Origin: Robiginitomaculum sp.
GTDB taxonomy: Bacteria; Pseudomonadota; Alphaproteobacteria; Caulobacterales; Maricaulaceae
Direction of reading: 5' to 3'
DNA length: 35,999 bases
NCBI GenBank assembly: GCA_023301505.1
Contig: JALZUP010000304.1
Location: 1 to 35,999, forward strand
Shown: positions 24,854 through 32,326 of the stretch, one piece after another
How positions within the stretch are numbered: position 1 is the first letter of the stretch
Layout of the letters: each line of letters begins with the position of its first letter
Notes under the pieces: generated by a model
The model's input: the letters and a program-made list of their open reading frames with translations, nothing else
What the model was told of the DNA's origin: nothing
Database searches by the model: none
Translations under genes and position numbers: made by a program

Positions 24854-25777
24854 CTAGAGGCTCTCGCCTTCTACATCTTGGGATAAAAACTCAACACGGT
24901 CTTTAACCGTCTCAAGGGCGGGATAGAGGCGCAGCGCCTCACTATAGACCTCAAAGGCCTCATCATTACGGCCCAAGCGCTCAAAAATATTTCCCAATGT
25001 CCATAAAGAGTAAAATTGGCGCGGCTCAAGGATCAGCGATTTGGTAATATCGGCCATAGCCTGCCCCAGCTTTTCTTGCTCAAGGGCGAGCCGTCCAGCG
25101 CGCGTATAGCCTTCGGCATAATCAGGCGCGAGGCGGATAACATGCTCAAACATACGCTGGGCCAGTGTGTGATCTCCGCGCGTTTGCGCATCTGTTCCGC
25201 GCAGTAAAAGATAATCAACCGAGGCGCTGCCCGATTGAAGCCAGATGGCCCAAATCTCTTCGGCAACCAAATTAGCCTTATCGGCGTCATCTATCTTGAC
25301 TAACTCTTCAAATAATCTGTCTAGCTGTTCTTGGCGATCGCGCGCGCTATGAATGATAATATCAGGGCGCGCTTCGGGCGTGGCCTCATCTTGCGTTAGC
25401 TCATCAGCGCCGGCCTGTTCTGTTCCGTCTTCTGACTCTCCTTCTGGGCCATCAAGCGCGCTCTCATCTTGCGGAGAGAGCTCAGGAAAGACATCTGGAA
25501 ACAGCTCTAAAAACTCTTCACTTGGCCCATTTTCGGGGCTAATTTGCGGCGGCAAGGCTGGCAAAGGCGGCAAATTATCAGGATCAATCTCATTTGGCGC
25601 AGATGGTTTTTCATCGGGGCTTTCAAATGGGCTTTCAAATGGGCTTTCAGATTGGTCTTCTTCAAGCTGATCTTCAGGCGCGGATTGCCCATATGCGGCA
25701 AAGCTATGGCCAAGCGTAAGACTGCTCATCAAGACCGCGCAAATAAGAGGTTTTAAAGAAGGTGCAAAATAGCTCAT
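24854..25777 (-). CDS. Exported acidic protein with C-terminal TPR domain
   Basis: About 307 residues from the ATG at 25777 (a TTG at 25813 is also in frame). A signal peptide (KPLICAVLMSSLTLGHSFA) is followed by about 110 residues rich in Glu, Asp, Pro and Ser, including the repeat ESPFESPFESPDE, and then by a folded C-terminal part. That part holds tetratricopeptide repeats, seen at TLAQRMFEHVIRLAPDYAEGYTRAGRLAL, KLGQAMADITKSLILEPRQFYSLWTLGNIF and DEAFEVYSEALRLYPALETV. TPR domains bind partner proteins; the partner is unknown. Periplasmic location is predicted. Similar TPR proteins are common in alphaproteobacteria, but no specific function can be assigned. Confidence 0.82.
   Translation of the reverse strand: MSYFAPSLKPLICAVLMSSLTLGHSFAAYGQSAPEDQLEEDQSESPFESPFESPDEKPSAPNEIDPDNLPPLPALPPQISPENGPSEEFLELFPDVFPELSPQDESALDGPEGESEDGTEQAGADELTQDEATPEARPDIIIHSARDRQEQLDRLFEELVKIDDADKANLVAEEIWAIWLQSGSASVDYLLLRGTDAQTRGDHTLAQRMFEHVIRLAPDYAEGYTRAGRLALEQEKLGQAMADITKSLILEPRQFYSLWTLGNIFERLGRNDEAFEVYSEALRLYPALETVKDRVEFLSQDVEGESL
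25617..25652. repeat. 12-bp in-frame tandem repeat in the acidic region of the TPR gene
   Basis: GGGCTTTCAAAT occurs at 25617-25628 and 25629-25640, and as GGGCTTTCAGAT at 25641-25652. On the coding strand each unit encodes a four-residue SPFE-like step, so copy-number change would alter length without shifting frame. Confidence 0.75.
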
Positions 25778-25915
25778 TAGCCATAAGATGACCGCTCCTG
25801 ACCAAAGGCGCAAGAGGCGGTTACATAATTTCTAATTTATTTAAGCCTGTGGCTCAATATATCATATTTTTGCCCAATTTATCCCTAAAGCAGGATTAGG
25901 GCCTAAGATAGGCAA

Positions 25916-26041
25916 TTAGCCCTGACGCGCTTTAAAACGCGGGTCAGTCTTATTGATGACATATAGGCGGCCTTTACGGCGCACAATTTGGCAATCGCGA
26001 TGACGATTTTTAAGCGATCTCAAAGAAGAGCGTACTTTCAT
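25916..26041 (-). CDS. rpmJ: Ribosomal protein L36, 41-residue type
   Basis: This small gene reads [18 protein letters not shown] and continues [19 protein letters not shown] then ARQG, 41 residues. It is the 41-residue L36 form with a single conserved cysteine, as in alphaproteobacteria and YkgO-like paralogues, lacking the full four-ligand zinc site of the 37-38-residue form. It is part of the large ribosomal subunit. GAGG lies six bases before the ATG. It is monocistronic, 138 bp upstream of the TPR gene start on the same strand. Confidence 0.95.
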   Translation of the reverse strand: MKVRSSLRSLKNRHRDCQIVRRKGRLYVINKTDPRFKARQG

Positions 26042-26229
26042 GACAGCCTCTAAAATTAAGGGTAAATTGGATTGGCTTGATTAGGGGCGGGCCGCGACAG
26101 AGTCAAGGCGAATTTATAGACTTTTTCAGCGGCGCGAGAGCAGACACAGAAAAATTAAATATAGGTAAGACCTCACATGAGACGACAAAAATTCATCGCG
26201 CGTTTACCATTCACTGATTAGGCAAAGCT

Positions 26230-27510
26230 ATGTGGACATTTTCCAGACTGATAACATGCCTATCTATGGCGAGCCTCATCAGCGCGCAAGCGCTGGCACA
26301 GGGTGGTGCAAAGGATGTTCCCATCCCAAGCCTTAAGCCAGATTATGAACAAAGCAGCTCTGCCGCGCTAGAGCGCTTTAACGATTGGAAACGTGATTTT
26401 TTAACGCGCGCAGCCGCCAAAAATTATCCGCCCCGCCTTGTCGAGGCCACGGTAGGCCGCGCAAAATTGCAAGAGCGCGCCCTTGAGAGCAACGGCAAGC
26501 AAGCCGAATTTGTCAAACCCATTTGGGATTATGTAGAAACGGCGGCCTCGCCCACGCGCATTAAAGAGGGCCAAGCGAATTTGCGCGCCAACAGCCAAAT
26601 TATGGAAGACGTTGAAGGCCGCTATGGTGTTGACCGCCATATCTTAACCGCCATTTGGGGGCTAGAGAGCGCTTATGGCAAAGTATTAGGCGATTATAAT
26701 CCAGTTGATGTGCTCTCAAGTTTTGCCTTTGAAGGCCGCCGCACCGCATTTGGCGAGACGCAGCTTTTCGCCCTACTTGATCTATTAAAGGACGGGCATA
26801 TTAAAATAAATCAGCTCAAAGGCAGCTGGGCGGGGGCAATGGGCATGACCCAATTTATCCCCGCAACATTTCGCGATTATGCCGTAGATTTTGACGGTGA
26901 TGGCAATAAAGACCTTTGGACGAATAAAGCAGATGCGCTGGGCTCCGCCGCTCATTATTTATCGCGCCGAGGCTGGGTGTCAGAAGAACCCGTCTTTGCC
27001 GAAATTAGCTTGCCTCAAAATTTTGACTATAGCCTCGCCGATGGTCAGGCCCGCCCCATCTCATCTTGGGCCGCTCTAGGCGCTGTTCCATTTCATGGCG
27101 GCGGCTTTACCGCGCAGGCCAACTCATTGACCGCCAAGCTTTACCTGCCCGCAGGCGCCAATGGCCCTATCCTGCTGACCTTTAAAAACTTTGATGTCAT
27201 CAAGGCCTATAATAACTCCAATAGCTATGCCATGGGCATTGCCACATTGGCGCGTAATCTATCAGGCAAGGCGGGCATTAGCGCAAATTGGCCAGAGGGC
27301 GATAAGCAAATTAGCCGAACCCAAAAAATGACGTTGCAGCGTGCCTTAATAAAGCAAGGCTTTGATACGGGCGGCGTTGACGGCGCCATTGGGTCAATGA
27401 GCCGGACCGCCATCCGCTCTTGGCAAGCCGCCAATAACCGTCCCGCCGATGGCTATGTCGAATTTGCTCTTTATAAGATTATCGTCGCAAAAGCGGGCAT
27501 GACCCCTTAA
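26230..27510 (+). CDS. Lytic murein transglycosylase with peptidoglycan-binding domain (MltB family)
   Basis: 426 residues with a signal peptide ending near ALAQGG. The MltB-type transglycosylase domain spans about residues 45-345: catalytic Glu146 in IWGLESAYG, then SWAGAMGMTQFIPATFRDYAVDFDGDGNKDLW and DALGSAAHYLSRRGW, all family landmarks. A C-terminal peptidoglycan-binding domain (about 360-420) shows LQRALIKQGFDTGGVDGAIGSMSRTAIRSWQ. The enzyme cleaves the glycan strand of peptidoglycan to form 1,6-anhydro-muramyl ends in the periplasm. There is no lipobox, so it is a soluble form. It stands alone, with a 188-bp gap after the divergent L36 start. Confidence 0.93.
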   Translation: MWTFSRLITCLSMASLISAQALAQGGAKDVPIPSLKPDYEQSSSAALERFNDWKRDFLTRAAAKNYPPRLVEATVGRAKLQERALESNGKQAEFVKPIWDYVETAASPTRIKEGQANLRANSQIMEDVEGRYGVDRHILTAIWGLESAYGKVLGDYNPVDVLSSFAFEGRRTAFGETQLFALLDLLKDGHIKINQLKGSWAGAMGMTQFIPATFRDYAVDFDGDGNKDLWTNKADALGSAAHYLSRRGWVSEEPVFAEISLPQNFDYSLADGQARPISSWAALGAVPFHGGGFTAQANSLTAKLYLPAGANGPILLTFKNFDVIKAYNNSNSYAMGIATLARNLSGKAGISANWPEGDKQISRTQKMTLQRALIKQGFDTGGVDGAIGSMSRTAIRSWQAANNRPADGYVEFALYKIIVAKAGMTP

Positions 27511-27747
27511 AGTCTTTTGCGGCCCAGCCCGCCTCAAAAAAAGCCCCCTCGCGCCTGAGCCAGAGATTGTCCCAGCTTGGAACAAATTAGGGTTAATGGC
27601 GGCTTAGTTTTATCATTTGGAGAAAAATTCATCCCATTAGGGCGTTATTTAGCGCCATTTCCCTCGCTTTTAAGGGGAACAACCTGTGCCCAATGTGGCA
27701 TGGCTTTTGCTCTCCTATTAGGCGAGACAACAAAATGGATAGTAATA

Positions 27748-28155
27748 ATGACCAGTGATATTGACCTACATGTTGGCAAACGCCTCCGCCGCCGCCGCCG
27801 CCTATTAGGGTTGACCCAGCAAAACCTAGCGACCGAAGTCGGCATACGGTTTCAGCAAATTCAAAAATATGAATGTGGAGCTAATCGCGTATCAGCAGCG
27901 CGTCTATTTGAGCTCTCAGAGGCGCTCTCTGTGCCTGTGCAATATTTTTATGAAGGATTGTCAGACCAAGACCATTTTACGGCTGGCAATGACCCAGAAA
28001 TCTTGGCTCCTGATGTTTTGTCCAAAAAAGAAACCATGGATTTAGTCCGCGCCTATTATAATATGGGAGAAGCCCCGCGCAAACATTTGCTTGATCTAGC
28101 TAAATCATTACAGGACGGCACAACTAAGCCGCCTGCGCTAAGTTTGATGCAGTAA
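27748..28155 (+). CDS. XRE-family transcriptional regulator (PhrR/PraR-like)
   Basis: 135 residues from the ATG at 27748. The open frame runs back to 27577 but the upstream residues are not family-like. The helix-turn-helix occupies about residues 5-62: DLHVGKRLRRRRRLLGLTQQNLA, IRFQQIQKYECGANRVSAARLFELSEALSVP. The phrase FQQIQKYE-GANRVSA is typical of the alphaproteobacterial PhrR/PraR group, which controls stress, symbiosis and biofilm genes. A C-terminal helical part (KKETMDLVRAYYNMGEAPRKHLLDLAKSL) probably dimerises. A seven-codon upstream ORF (27735-27758) overlaps the start. The regulon is unknown; the next gene is hisN, about 95 nt away. Confidence 0.85.
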   Translation: MTSDIDLHVGKRLRRRRRLLGLTQQNLATEVGIRFQQIQKYECGANRVSAARLFELSEALSVPVQYFYEGLSDQDHFTAGNDPEILAPDVLSKKETMDLVRAYYNMGEAPRKHLLDLAKSLQDGTTKPPALSLMQ

Positions 28156-28250
28156 AGCAATGCGCGCCTTATTCTATATGGCCATATTTATCGCCCTTTC
28201 AGCTCTTTTTACCCTAGCTTGGAGAGCTGCGAGCGTGATAAGCCGCATAT

Positions 28251-29108
28251 ATGCGCCAAGATTTGATACCATCTCCTAGCAATGCCGACCTTGCGGCGCG
28301 CCTTAAGCTGGCGCGCGCGCTCGCCGATGAGGTGCGTGCGCTGACTCTGCCGCTTTTTAACGCCGCAGCGGGTGACAGCTCAGACGCTTCCCTCATCATG
28401 AGAGTGGAAAATAAAGGCACAGACCTTCATTTTGATCCTGTGACAAATGCCGATAAGCAAGCCGAACAGACCTTGCGAGAAAAAATCCTCGCGCAATTTC
28501 CCGATGACCATATTACTGGCGAAGAATATGAAGATATAACGGGCAGCACGGCCTATCACTGGACGCTAGACCCCATTGATGGCACCCGCGCCTTTGTGGC
28601 AGGCGTGCCTGTCTGGAGCACATTGATTGCAATCAGTGAGCAGGACCGCCCTCGCCTTGGCCTTATTGACTTACCCGCTATGGATCAGCGCTTTATCGGC
28701 ACGCCTGATGGTAGCTGGCGCGAAGATATAGCGGGCACGCAAAAGCTGATGAGCCGCCCTTGCAAAGATATACGCGATATTGTGCTGGGCTGCACCGAAC
28801 CTTTGGCTATGTTCACCCAAGGGGAGCGCGGCAGCTATGAAATGATCCGGCGCACGGCGCGCTTTTCGCGTTTAGGCCTTGATGCTTTTGGCTATTGCCT
28901 TGTGGCCTCTGGGCGTATGGATATGATCTTAGAAGCTGATCTAAAGCCTTGCGATGTGCGCGCCCTTATTCCGCTTATTGAAGGGGCGGGCGGTAAATTA
29001 ACAGGCTGGCACGGGCAAAGCGCGGTCAATGGCGGGCGCGTTGTAGCGGCGGGCGACCCAGATATTTTAGAGCAGGTTTATCCTTACTTAAAACGCGCGC
29101 TTAGCTAG
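28251..29108 (+). CDS. hisN: Histidinol-phosphatase, inositol monophosphatase family
   Basis: 285 residues, somewhat longer than the usual 255-265. Mg2+-dependent phosphatase motifs are present: DPVTNADKQAE, GEEYED (90-95), WTLDPIDGTRAFVAG (Asp107, Asp110) and the C-terminal LKPCDVRALIPLIEGAGGKLTGWHG. The wording GTRAFVAGVPVWSTLIA and CDVRALIPLIEGAGG favours HisN, which dephosphorylates histidinol phosphate in histidine synthesis, over SuhB or CysQ. The substrate call rests on similarity and no other his gene is in the window. It ends 2 bp before the stop of a convergent hydrolase gene. Confidence 0.88.
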   Translation: MRQDLIPSPSNADLAARLKLARALADEVRALTLPLFNAAAGDSSDASLIMRVENKGTDLHFDPVTNADKQAEQTLREKILAQFPDDHITGEEYEDITGSTAYHWTLDPIDGTRAFVAGVPVWSTLIAISEQDRPRLGLIDLPAMDQRFIGTPDGSWREDIAGTQKLMSRPCKDIRDIVLGCTEPLAMFTQGERGSYEMIRRTARFSRLGLDAFGYCLVASGRMDMILEADLKPCDVRALIPLIEGAGGKLTGWHGQSAVNGGRVVAAGDPDILEQVYPYLKRALS

Positions 29109-29110
29109 GT

Positions 29111-30067
29111 CTAAATCGCCTGCTTGTCTAAAAAGACATCGATAGCTTCCCACATTTGGGACCGAATATCATCTTTTTCCATATAAATTTCATGACGCGA
29201 AATACCAATGCTGAAATAATCTGTGCCCGCACGGCGCGCAAATTTTTCAACATCACACGGCATAACAATGCGGTCAGAGCCAGCATTTAAAACAAGGCTC
29301 GGCACATTATAATCACCGACATGCTGGTCAATATATTTCATTGCGCGGCCCGCCGCGGCCAGCCAGCCAAAAGTCGGCCCGCCGACCCGAAGGCGCGGCG
29401 CGGCGTCAAAATAAGAGCGCCAAATACCATAACGCCGCCGATCAGATGTATGCTTATTATTTGGAAAAGGCGCAGGCATCCCGTTTTTTTGCGAGCGAAA
29501 TGGAATAGGCCGTTTCGCGGCGCCCAGCTTAGAAATGGCTGACATGATCGGCGTGACCAAAGGCTGCTCCAGCCCCACAACCCCCACCATAGGCGTTGAC
29601 AGCACAGCCGCATCAAATCGTAAGCTGCCGCGCATCATGCCATATAAAGCAACACAGCCCCCCATTGAGTGAGCATAAAGCAGATGTGGCCGAGGCAAAT
29701 CTGGCTCAACCGCATCGATAATCGCCTGCATATCATCAATGTAAACGCCAAAATCGCTAATATAGCTTCCCCGAATTGGGTTAGGCAAAATGCGGTCTGA
29801 TAAGCCCTGGCCGCGATGATCAATGACTAAAACCGTAAAACCGCGCGCGCGAAACTCATCCGCTGTCTCAAAATATTTTTCGCAAAATTCAGCGCGGCCC
29901 GGTGATATAATCACGCTCCCGCGCGGTGCCTCTTTATAGCTGGGCAACAGCATAAGCCGCAATCGCGTGCCATCAATGTCAGCATAAATAAAGCGGGCCT
30001 TGTCCGGAAAAGGTAACCCGTCCATCCGAACGGCTTCGCCGGGGCTTAATTGAACATGGCCCGTCAT
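29111..30067 (-). CDS. Alpha/beta hydrolase, lysophospholipase (PldB)-like
   Basis: 318 residues, no signal peptide. The serine hydrolase pattern is clear: oxyanion region VIISPGRAEFCEKYFETADEF, the block VIDHRGQGLSDR, nucleophile elbow YAHSMGGCVA (Ser134), the acid in LNAGSDRIV and a late histidine in ISRHEIYME. The GRxEFxEKYFE phrase is typical of the alphaproteobacterial PldB-like group, which is annotated as monoglyceride or lysophospholipid lipase. The substrate is unverified. A hairpin lies upstream, between this gene and the SCP2 gene on the same strand. Confidence 0.87.
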   Translation of the reverse strand: MTGHVQLSPGEAVRMDGLPFPDKARFIYADIDGTRLRLMLLPSYKEAPRGSVIISPGRAEFCEKYFETADEFRARGFTVLVIDHRGQGLSDRILPNPIRGSYISDFGVYIDDMQAIIDAVEPDLPRPHLLYAHSMGGCVALYGMMRGSLRFDAAVLSTPMVGVVGLEQPLVTPIMSAISKLGAAKRPIPFRSQKNGMPAPFPNNKHTSDRRRYGIWRSYFDAAPRLRVGGPTFGWLAAAGRAMKYIDQHVGDYNVPSLVLNAGSDRIVMPCDVEKFARRAGTDYFSIGISRHEIYMEKDDIRSQMWEAIDVFLDKQAI

Positions 30068-30090
30068 CTATATTACGCATCCTTCAAGAT

Positions 30091-30118
30091 AAAAGCCGCG
30101 CAGGTTAGCCGCGGCTTT
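30091..30118 (-). terminator. Hairpin between the SCP2 and hydrolase genes
   Basis: A perfect 9-bp stem, AAAGCCGCG (30092-30100) with CGCGGCTTT (30110-30118), and a 9-nt loop. On the minus strand the stem runs into only four T, so it is a weak rho-independent terminator for the SCP2 gene; the plus strand has an AT-rich follow-on but no gene to end. Its position after the SCP2 stop supports a terminator role. Confidence 0.55.
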
Positions 30119-30132
30119 AAATCTAATTTAGT

Positions 30133-30417
30133 TTAAAAGAGTGACTGCAAACTCATTGCCACAGACATGTCGCCTTCAATTTTAAGCTTGCCAGACATAA
30201 AGGCCATCATCGGGTCCATCTGCCCTGTTGCCAGCGCCGCAAAATCGTCCTTGTCGACTTTAATTGTGCAATCGGCCTCAATGTCGTCTTGAGAGACATT
30301 TGTCCCATCAACAGAGATGCAGCCATCATCACCAAAATCAAATTTTACACTTTTATCAAGTCCGCCATTGGCCGTGACGGCTTCATTCATTTTTGCGACG
30401 ATTTCTTCATTGGTCAT
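30133..30417 (-). CDS. SCP2 sterol-binding domain protein
   Basis: 94 residues from the ATG at 30417, which has GGAG eight bases upstream; an upstream in-frame start at 30483 lacks support. It is a stand-alone SCP2 domain: DDIEADCTIKVDKDDFAALATGQMDPMMAFMSGKLKIEGDMSVAMSLQ is the family's lipid-pocket half. These small proteins bind acyl chains or sterol-like lipids in the cytoplasm. The neighbouring genes on this strand include a lysophospholipase-like hydrolase, which suggests lipid handling but proves nothing. Confidence 0.9.
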   Translation of the reverse strand: MTNEEIVAKMNEAVTANGGLDKSVKFDFGDDGCISVDGTNVSQDDIEADCTIKVDKDDFAALATGQMDPMMAFMSGKLKIEGDMSVAMSLQSLF

Positions 30418-30535
30418 AAATATTCTCCGAGGTCTATATAGTAAATTGAGTATGGGGCTTTTGCCGTCAAACGCCAAGGGCATTATCTGATATTGTTAAA
30501 AAACCCCAAAACTCTAAATGAATGAACGCTCCATT

Positions 30536-30580
30536 TAAGCGCGCCTTAGGTAAGCGCGCCTTAGGTAAGCGCGCCTTAGG
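30536..30580. repeat. Three perfect 15-bp tandem repeats over the methyltransferase stop codon
   Basis: TAAGCGCGCCTTAGG is present three times without change at 30536-30550, 30551-30565 and 30566-30580. The stop codon of the minus-strand methyltransferase-fold gene (30576-30578) lies in the last copy. Because 15 is a multiple of three, each copy supplies another in-frame TAA. Each unit is nearly palindromic and could form a small hairpin. Confidence 0.85.
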
Positions 30581-31463
30581 GTTTGCGAAATTTGAGCGTC
30601 ATGCGATCAGACTCGCCAATGGCTTCATATTTGGAGCCATCTTCAACCAAGAGCACATTATTATCATTTACGCGGCGATTACTTGGCGGCAATGTCCATA
30701 CGCCCACAGGGTGATCCGCTGTATCTTTAGGGTTTGCGTTCACTTCAGAGCTTCCGACAAATTCAAAGCCCGCATCACTTGCAAGTTTTTTCACATAAGC
30801 CTCTTGCACATAACCTGATAAGGCCCGCGGATCTTGCTCCTCTGTGGCAGGTAAACGGTGCTCTACAATACCCAGCGTGCCGCCAGGTTTGAGGACATCA
30901 TAGAAATCATCAAAGGCTTTTTCCGCCCAGCCGCCGCGCATCCAGTTATGAACGCTGCGAAAAGAGAGCACCATATCGGCGCGGCCAGACTCGCCCAGCC
31001 CGGCGCGGTTTCCAAATTGAACATAGCTCACTTGATCTGGCGAAGACGGCGTCACGAATTTTTCGATAAAGTCTCGGTTCGCATTTGCAAAAAACTCATT
31101 TCGGCTCTCAGGATATATCGCCCCAACAAAGTGTCCACCGCTTGCTTTGGCATAAGGCGCAAGAATATCAGAATACCAACCGCCCCCAGGATGAATTTCG
31201 ACAACCGTTTGATTGGGCGCCAGACCGAAAAACTCCAATGTCGATTTTGGGTGCCGATAAATATCGCGCGCCGCATTTTCACTGCGTGCAGGGTTCGCAA
31301 TAGCCGCGTTCAGAATGTCTGCTGGCTGGCCAATTGGGCGCGGCGCATCCCCGCCATTTTGCGCAGAACTCTCCGTCCCGCCAGAACAGGCCGAAAGCGC
31401 CGCTGCAAAGCCGCCAATAGCGCATATCTTTAAAGGGAGTAGAACCAGTTTATAATTAGGCAT
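30576..31463 (-). CDS. Exported class I methyltransferase-fold lipoprotein (COG4798-like)
   Basis: 295 residues. The signal peptide ends in a clear lipobox (ALSAC, Cys26), followed by a Gly/Ser/Ala-rich linker. The folded part has class I methyltransferase features: motif I VVEIHPGGGWYSDILAPY (from about residue 87), the acidic strand end around DMVLSFRSVHNWMRGGW, and FYDVLKPGGTLGIVEHR as motif III. This matches the predicted-methyltransferase group often seen with export signals in proteobacteria. S-adenosylmethionine is not expected outside the cytoplasm, so enzymatic activity is uncertain. The gene stands alone. Confidence 0.82.
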   Translation of the reverse strand: MPNYKLVLLPLKICAIGGFAAALSACSGGTESSAQNGGDAPRPIGQPADILNAAIANPARSENAARDIYRHPKSTLEFFGLAPNQTVVEIHPGGGWYSDILAPYAKASGGHFVGAIYPESRNEFFANANRDFIEKFVTPSSPDQVSYVQFGNRAGLGESGRADMVLSFRSVHNWMRGGWAEKAFDDFYDVLKPGGTLGIVEHRLPATEEQDPRALSGYVQEAYVKKLASDAGFEFVGSSEVNANPKDTADHPVGVWTLPPSNRRVNDNNVLLVEDGSKYEAIGESDRMTLKFRKP

Positions 31464-31625
31464 GCTTAGTCTCCTTATGTGGCCCCCCTATATTGGGGGA
31501 CTGATGGCAATTAATTTCAAGCAACCCTAACCAAGCTGCCCGCCACGCGCAAGACGCCTAGCCAATTGATTCCTCCTGACTGCAAACAATCTTTAAACAT
31601 CTTTCTCCTTTTAAACAGTTTGCCT

Positions 31626-31654
31626 CTTGAAAGGCCAAATCACATTTCCCACTT
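31626..31654 (+). promoter_or_regulatory. Sigma-32 (RpoH)-like promoter of the hsp20 gene
   Basis: CTTGAAA (31626-31632), a 15-bp spacer and CCCACTT (31648-31654) fit the heat-shock consensus CTTGAAA-N(11-16)-CCCATNT with one mismatch. The start of transcription would lie near 31661, giving a leader of about 60 nt before the ATG at 31720. Confidence 0.6.
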
Positions 31655-31660
31655 CCTATT

Positions 31661-31719
31661 AGGCAAATGCCACTTTCGGGTTTGCTTAAATCTACATTGC
31701 TTAGAAAAGGATGTTTAAA
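31661..31719 (+). promoter_or_regulatory. ROSE-like RNA thermometer in the hsp20 leader
   Basis: Two hairpins are visible. The first pairs AGGCAAA (31661-31667) with TTTGCTT (31681-31687). The second pairs ACATTGCT (31694-31701) with AGGATGT (31708-31714), leaving one G unpaired in TTGCT and a 6-nt loop. The Shine-Dalgarno AAGGA (31707-31711) is thus masked by a UUGCU element, which is the defining feature of ROSE thermometers in alphaproteobacterial small heat-shock genes. The hairpin should melt on heating and free translation. Confidence 0.72.
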
Positions 31720-32214
31720 ATGAGACATTATGATTTTACCCCGCTTCACCGTTCCTTGATCGGGTTTGACCGCATGGCCAGCCTAATTGACGCGGCGACA
31801 AAACTGGAAACCAGCCCTGGCTATCCGCCATATAATATAGAACAAATTGATGAGGAACATTATCAGATTGAGCTAGCTGTCGCTGGCTTTAGCGAAGATG
31901 AGCTTTCCCTTGAATCGCACAAAAATGTCCTGACCGTGACAGGGGCTGCAAAGCAAGATGAGGCCGCGCCCCAGCGCAATTTCGTTCATAGAGGCATTGC
32001 TGGGCGTAGCTTTGAGCGCCGTTTTCAACTCGCCGATCATGTCATCGTGCAAAGCGCGACTGTTAAAAATGGCTTGCTGAGCATTGCTCTGCGCAGAGAG
32101 CTACCTGAGGCGTTAAAGCCGCGCAAAATTGTAATCAGCTCTGATGCTGGTTCTGCAGCGAATGACAAAACTTTAACGTCCGCGTCATCCTCTGGTAAAG
32201 TCAAAGCTGCTTAA
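31720..32214 (+). CDS. Small heat-shock protein, Hsp20 family
   Basis: 164 residues from the ATG at 31720, which has AAGGA at eight bases; an ATG at 31711 overlaps that site and is unlikely to be used. The start MRHYDFTPLHRSLIGFDRM is typical of the IbpA/HspA class A proteins of alphaproteobacteria. The alpha-crystallin domain follows (YPPYNIEQIDEEHYQIELAVAG, then LTVTGAAKQD, and the end GLLSIALRRELPEALKPRKI). The IxI-like tail is replaced by a Ser/Lys/Ala-rich tail. Such proteins hold unfolding proteins for DnaK. Promoter and leader suggest dual heat control. Confidence 0.94.
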   Translation: MRHYDFTPLHRSLIGFDRMASLIDAATKLETSPGYPPYNIEQIDEEHYQIELAVAGFSEDELSLESHKNVLTVTGAAKQDEAAPQRNFVHRGIAGRSFERRFQLADHVIVQSATVKNGLLSIALRRELPEALKPRKIVISSDAGSAANDKTLTSASSSGKVKAA

Positions 32215-32270
32215 AAGGTATCAACAGTAACAGATATGCCTCCCCCCCCTGGGCATCATTACTGATTGAA

Positions 32271-32311
32271 GACGGCCCGCCCTCCCCCTCCCTCAAGGCG
32301 GGCCGTCGCTT
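32271..32311 (+). terminator. Terminator of hsp20
   Basis: Perfect 11-bp stem GACGGCCCGCC (32271-32281) with GGCGGGCCGTC (32297-32307), a 15-nt pyrimidine-rich loop, then GCTTTT. It lies 57 nt past the hsp20 stop, just before the 3' end of the convergent dxr. Confidence 0.8.
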
Positions 32312-32326
32312 TTCAAATTTATAGAT

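Noticed and set aside
25814-25915. A CCCTAA/TTAGGG stem after the L36 gene as a terminator
   Set aside because: Only six pairs and no T tract on the minus strand; not distinguishable from chance in an AT-rich gap.
30522-30818. A plus-strand ORF encoding KRALG repeats
   Set aside because: The repeat comes from the 15-bp DNA triplication; the rest is antisense to the methyltransferase-fold gene.
30858-31433. A 191-residue plus-strand ORF antisense to the methyltransferase-fold gene
   Set aside because: It is a shadow of a gene with clear lipobox and methyltransferase motifs; its own translation is Arg-rich and unfamiliar.
31558-31749. A 63-residue cysteine-containing minus-strand ORF upstream of hsp20
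   Set aside because: It overlaps the hsp20 start and is fully accounted for by the promoter and thermometer on the other strand; its start lies inside hsp20 coding sequence and no family was recognised.
32241-32250. An eight-C homopolymer that might be phase-variable
   Set aside because: It is in non-coding DNA between hsp20 and its terminator, so length change would not switch any visible frame.
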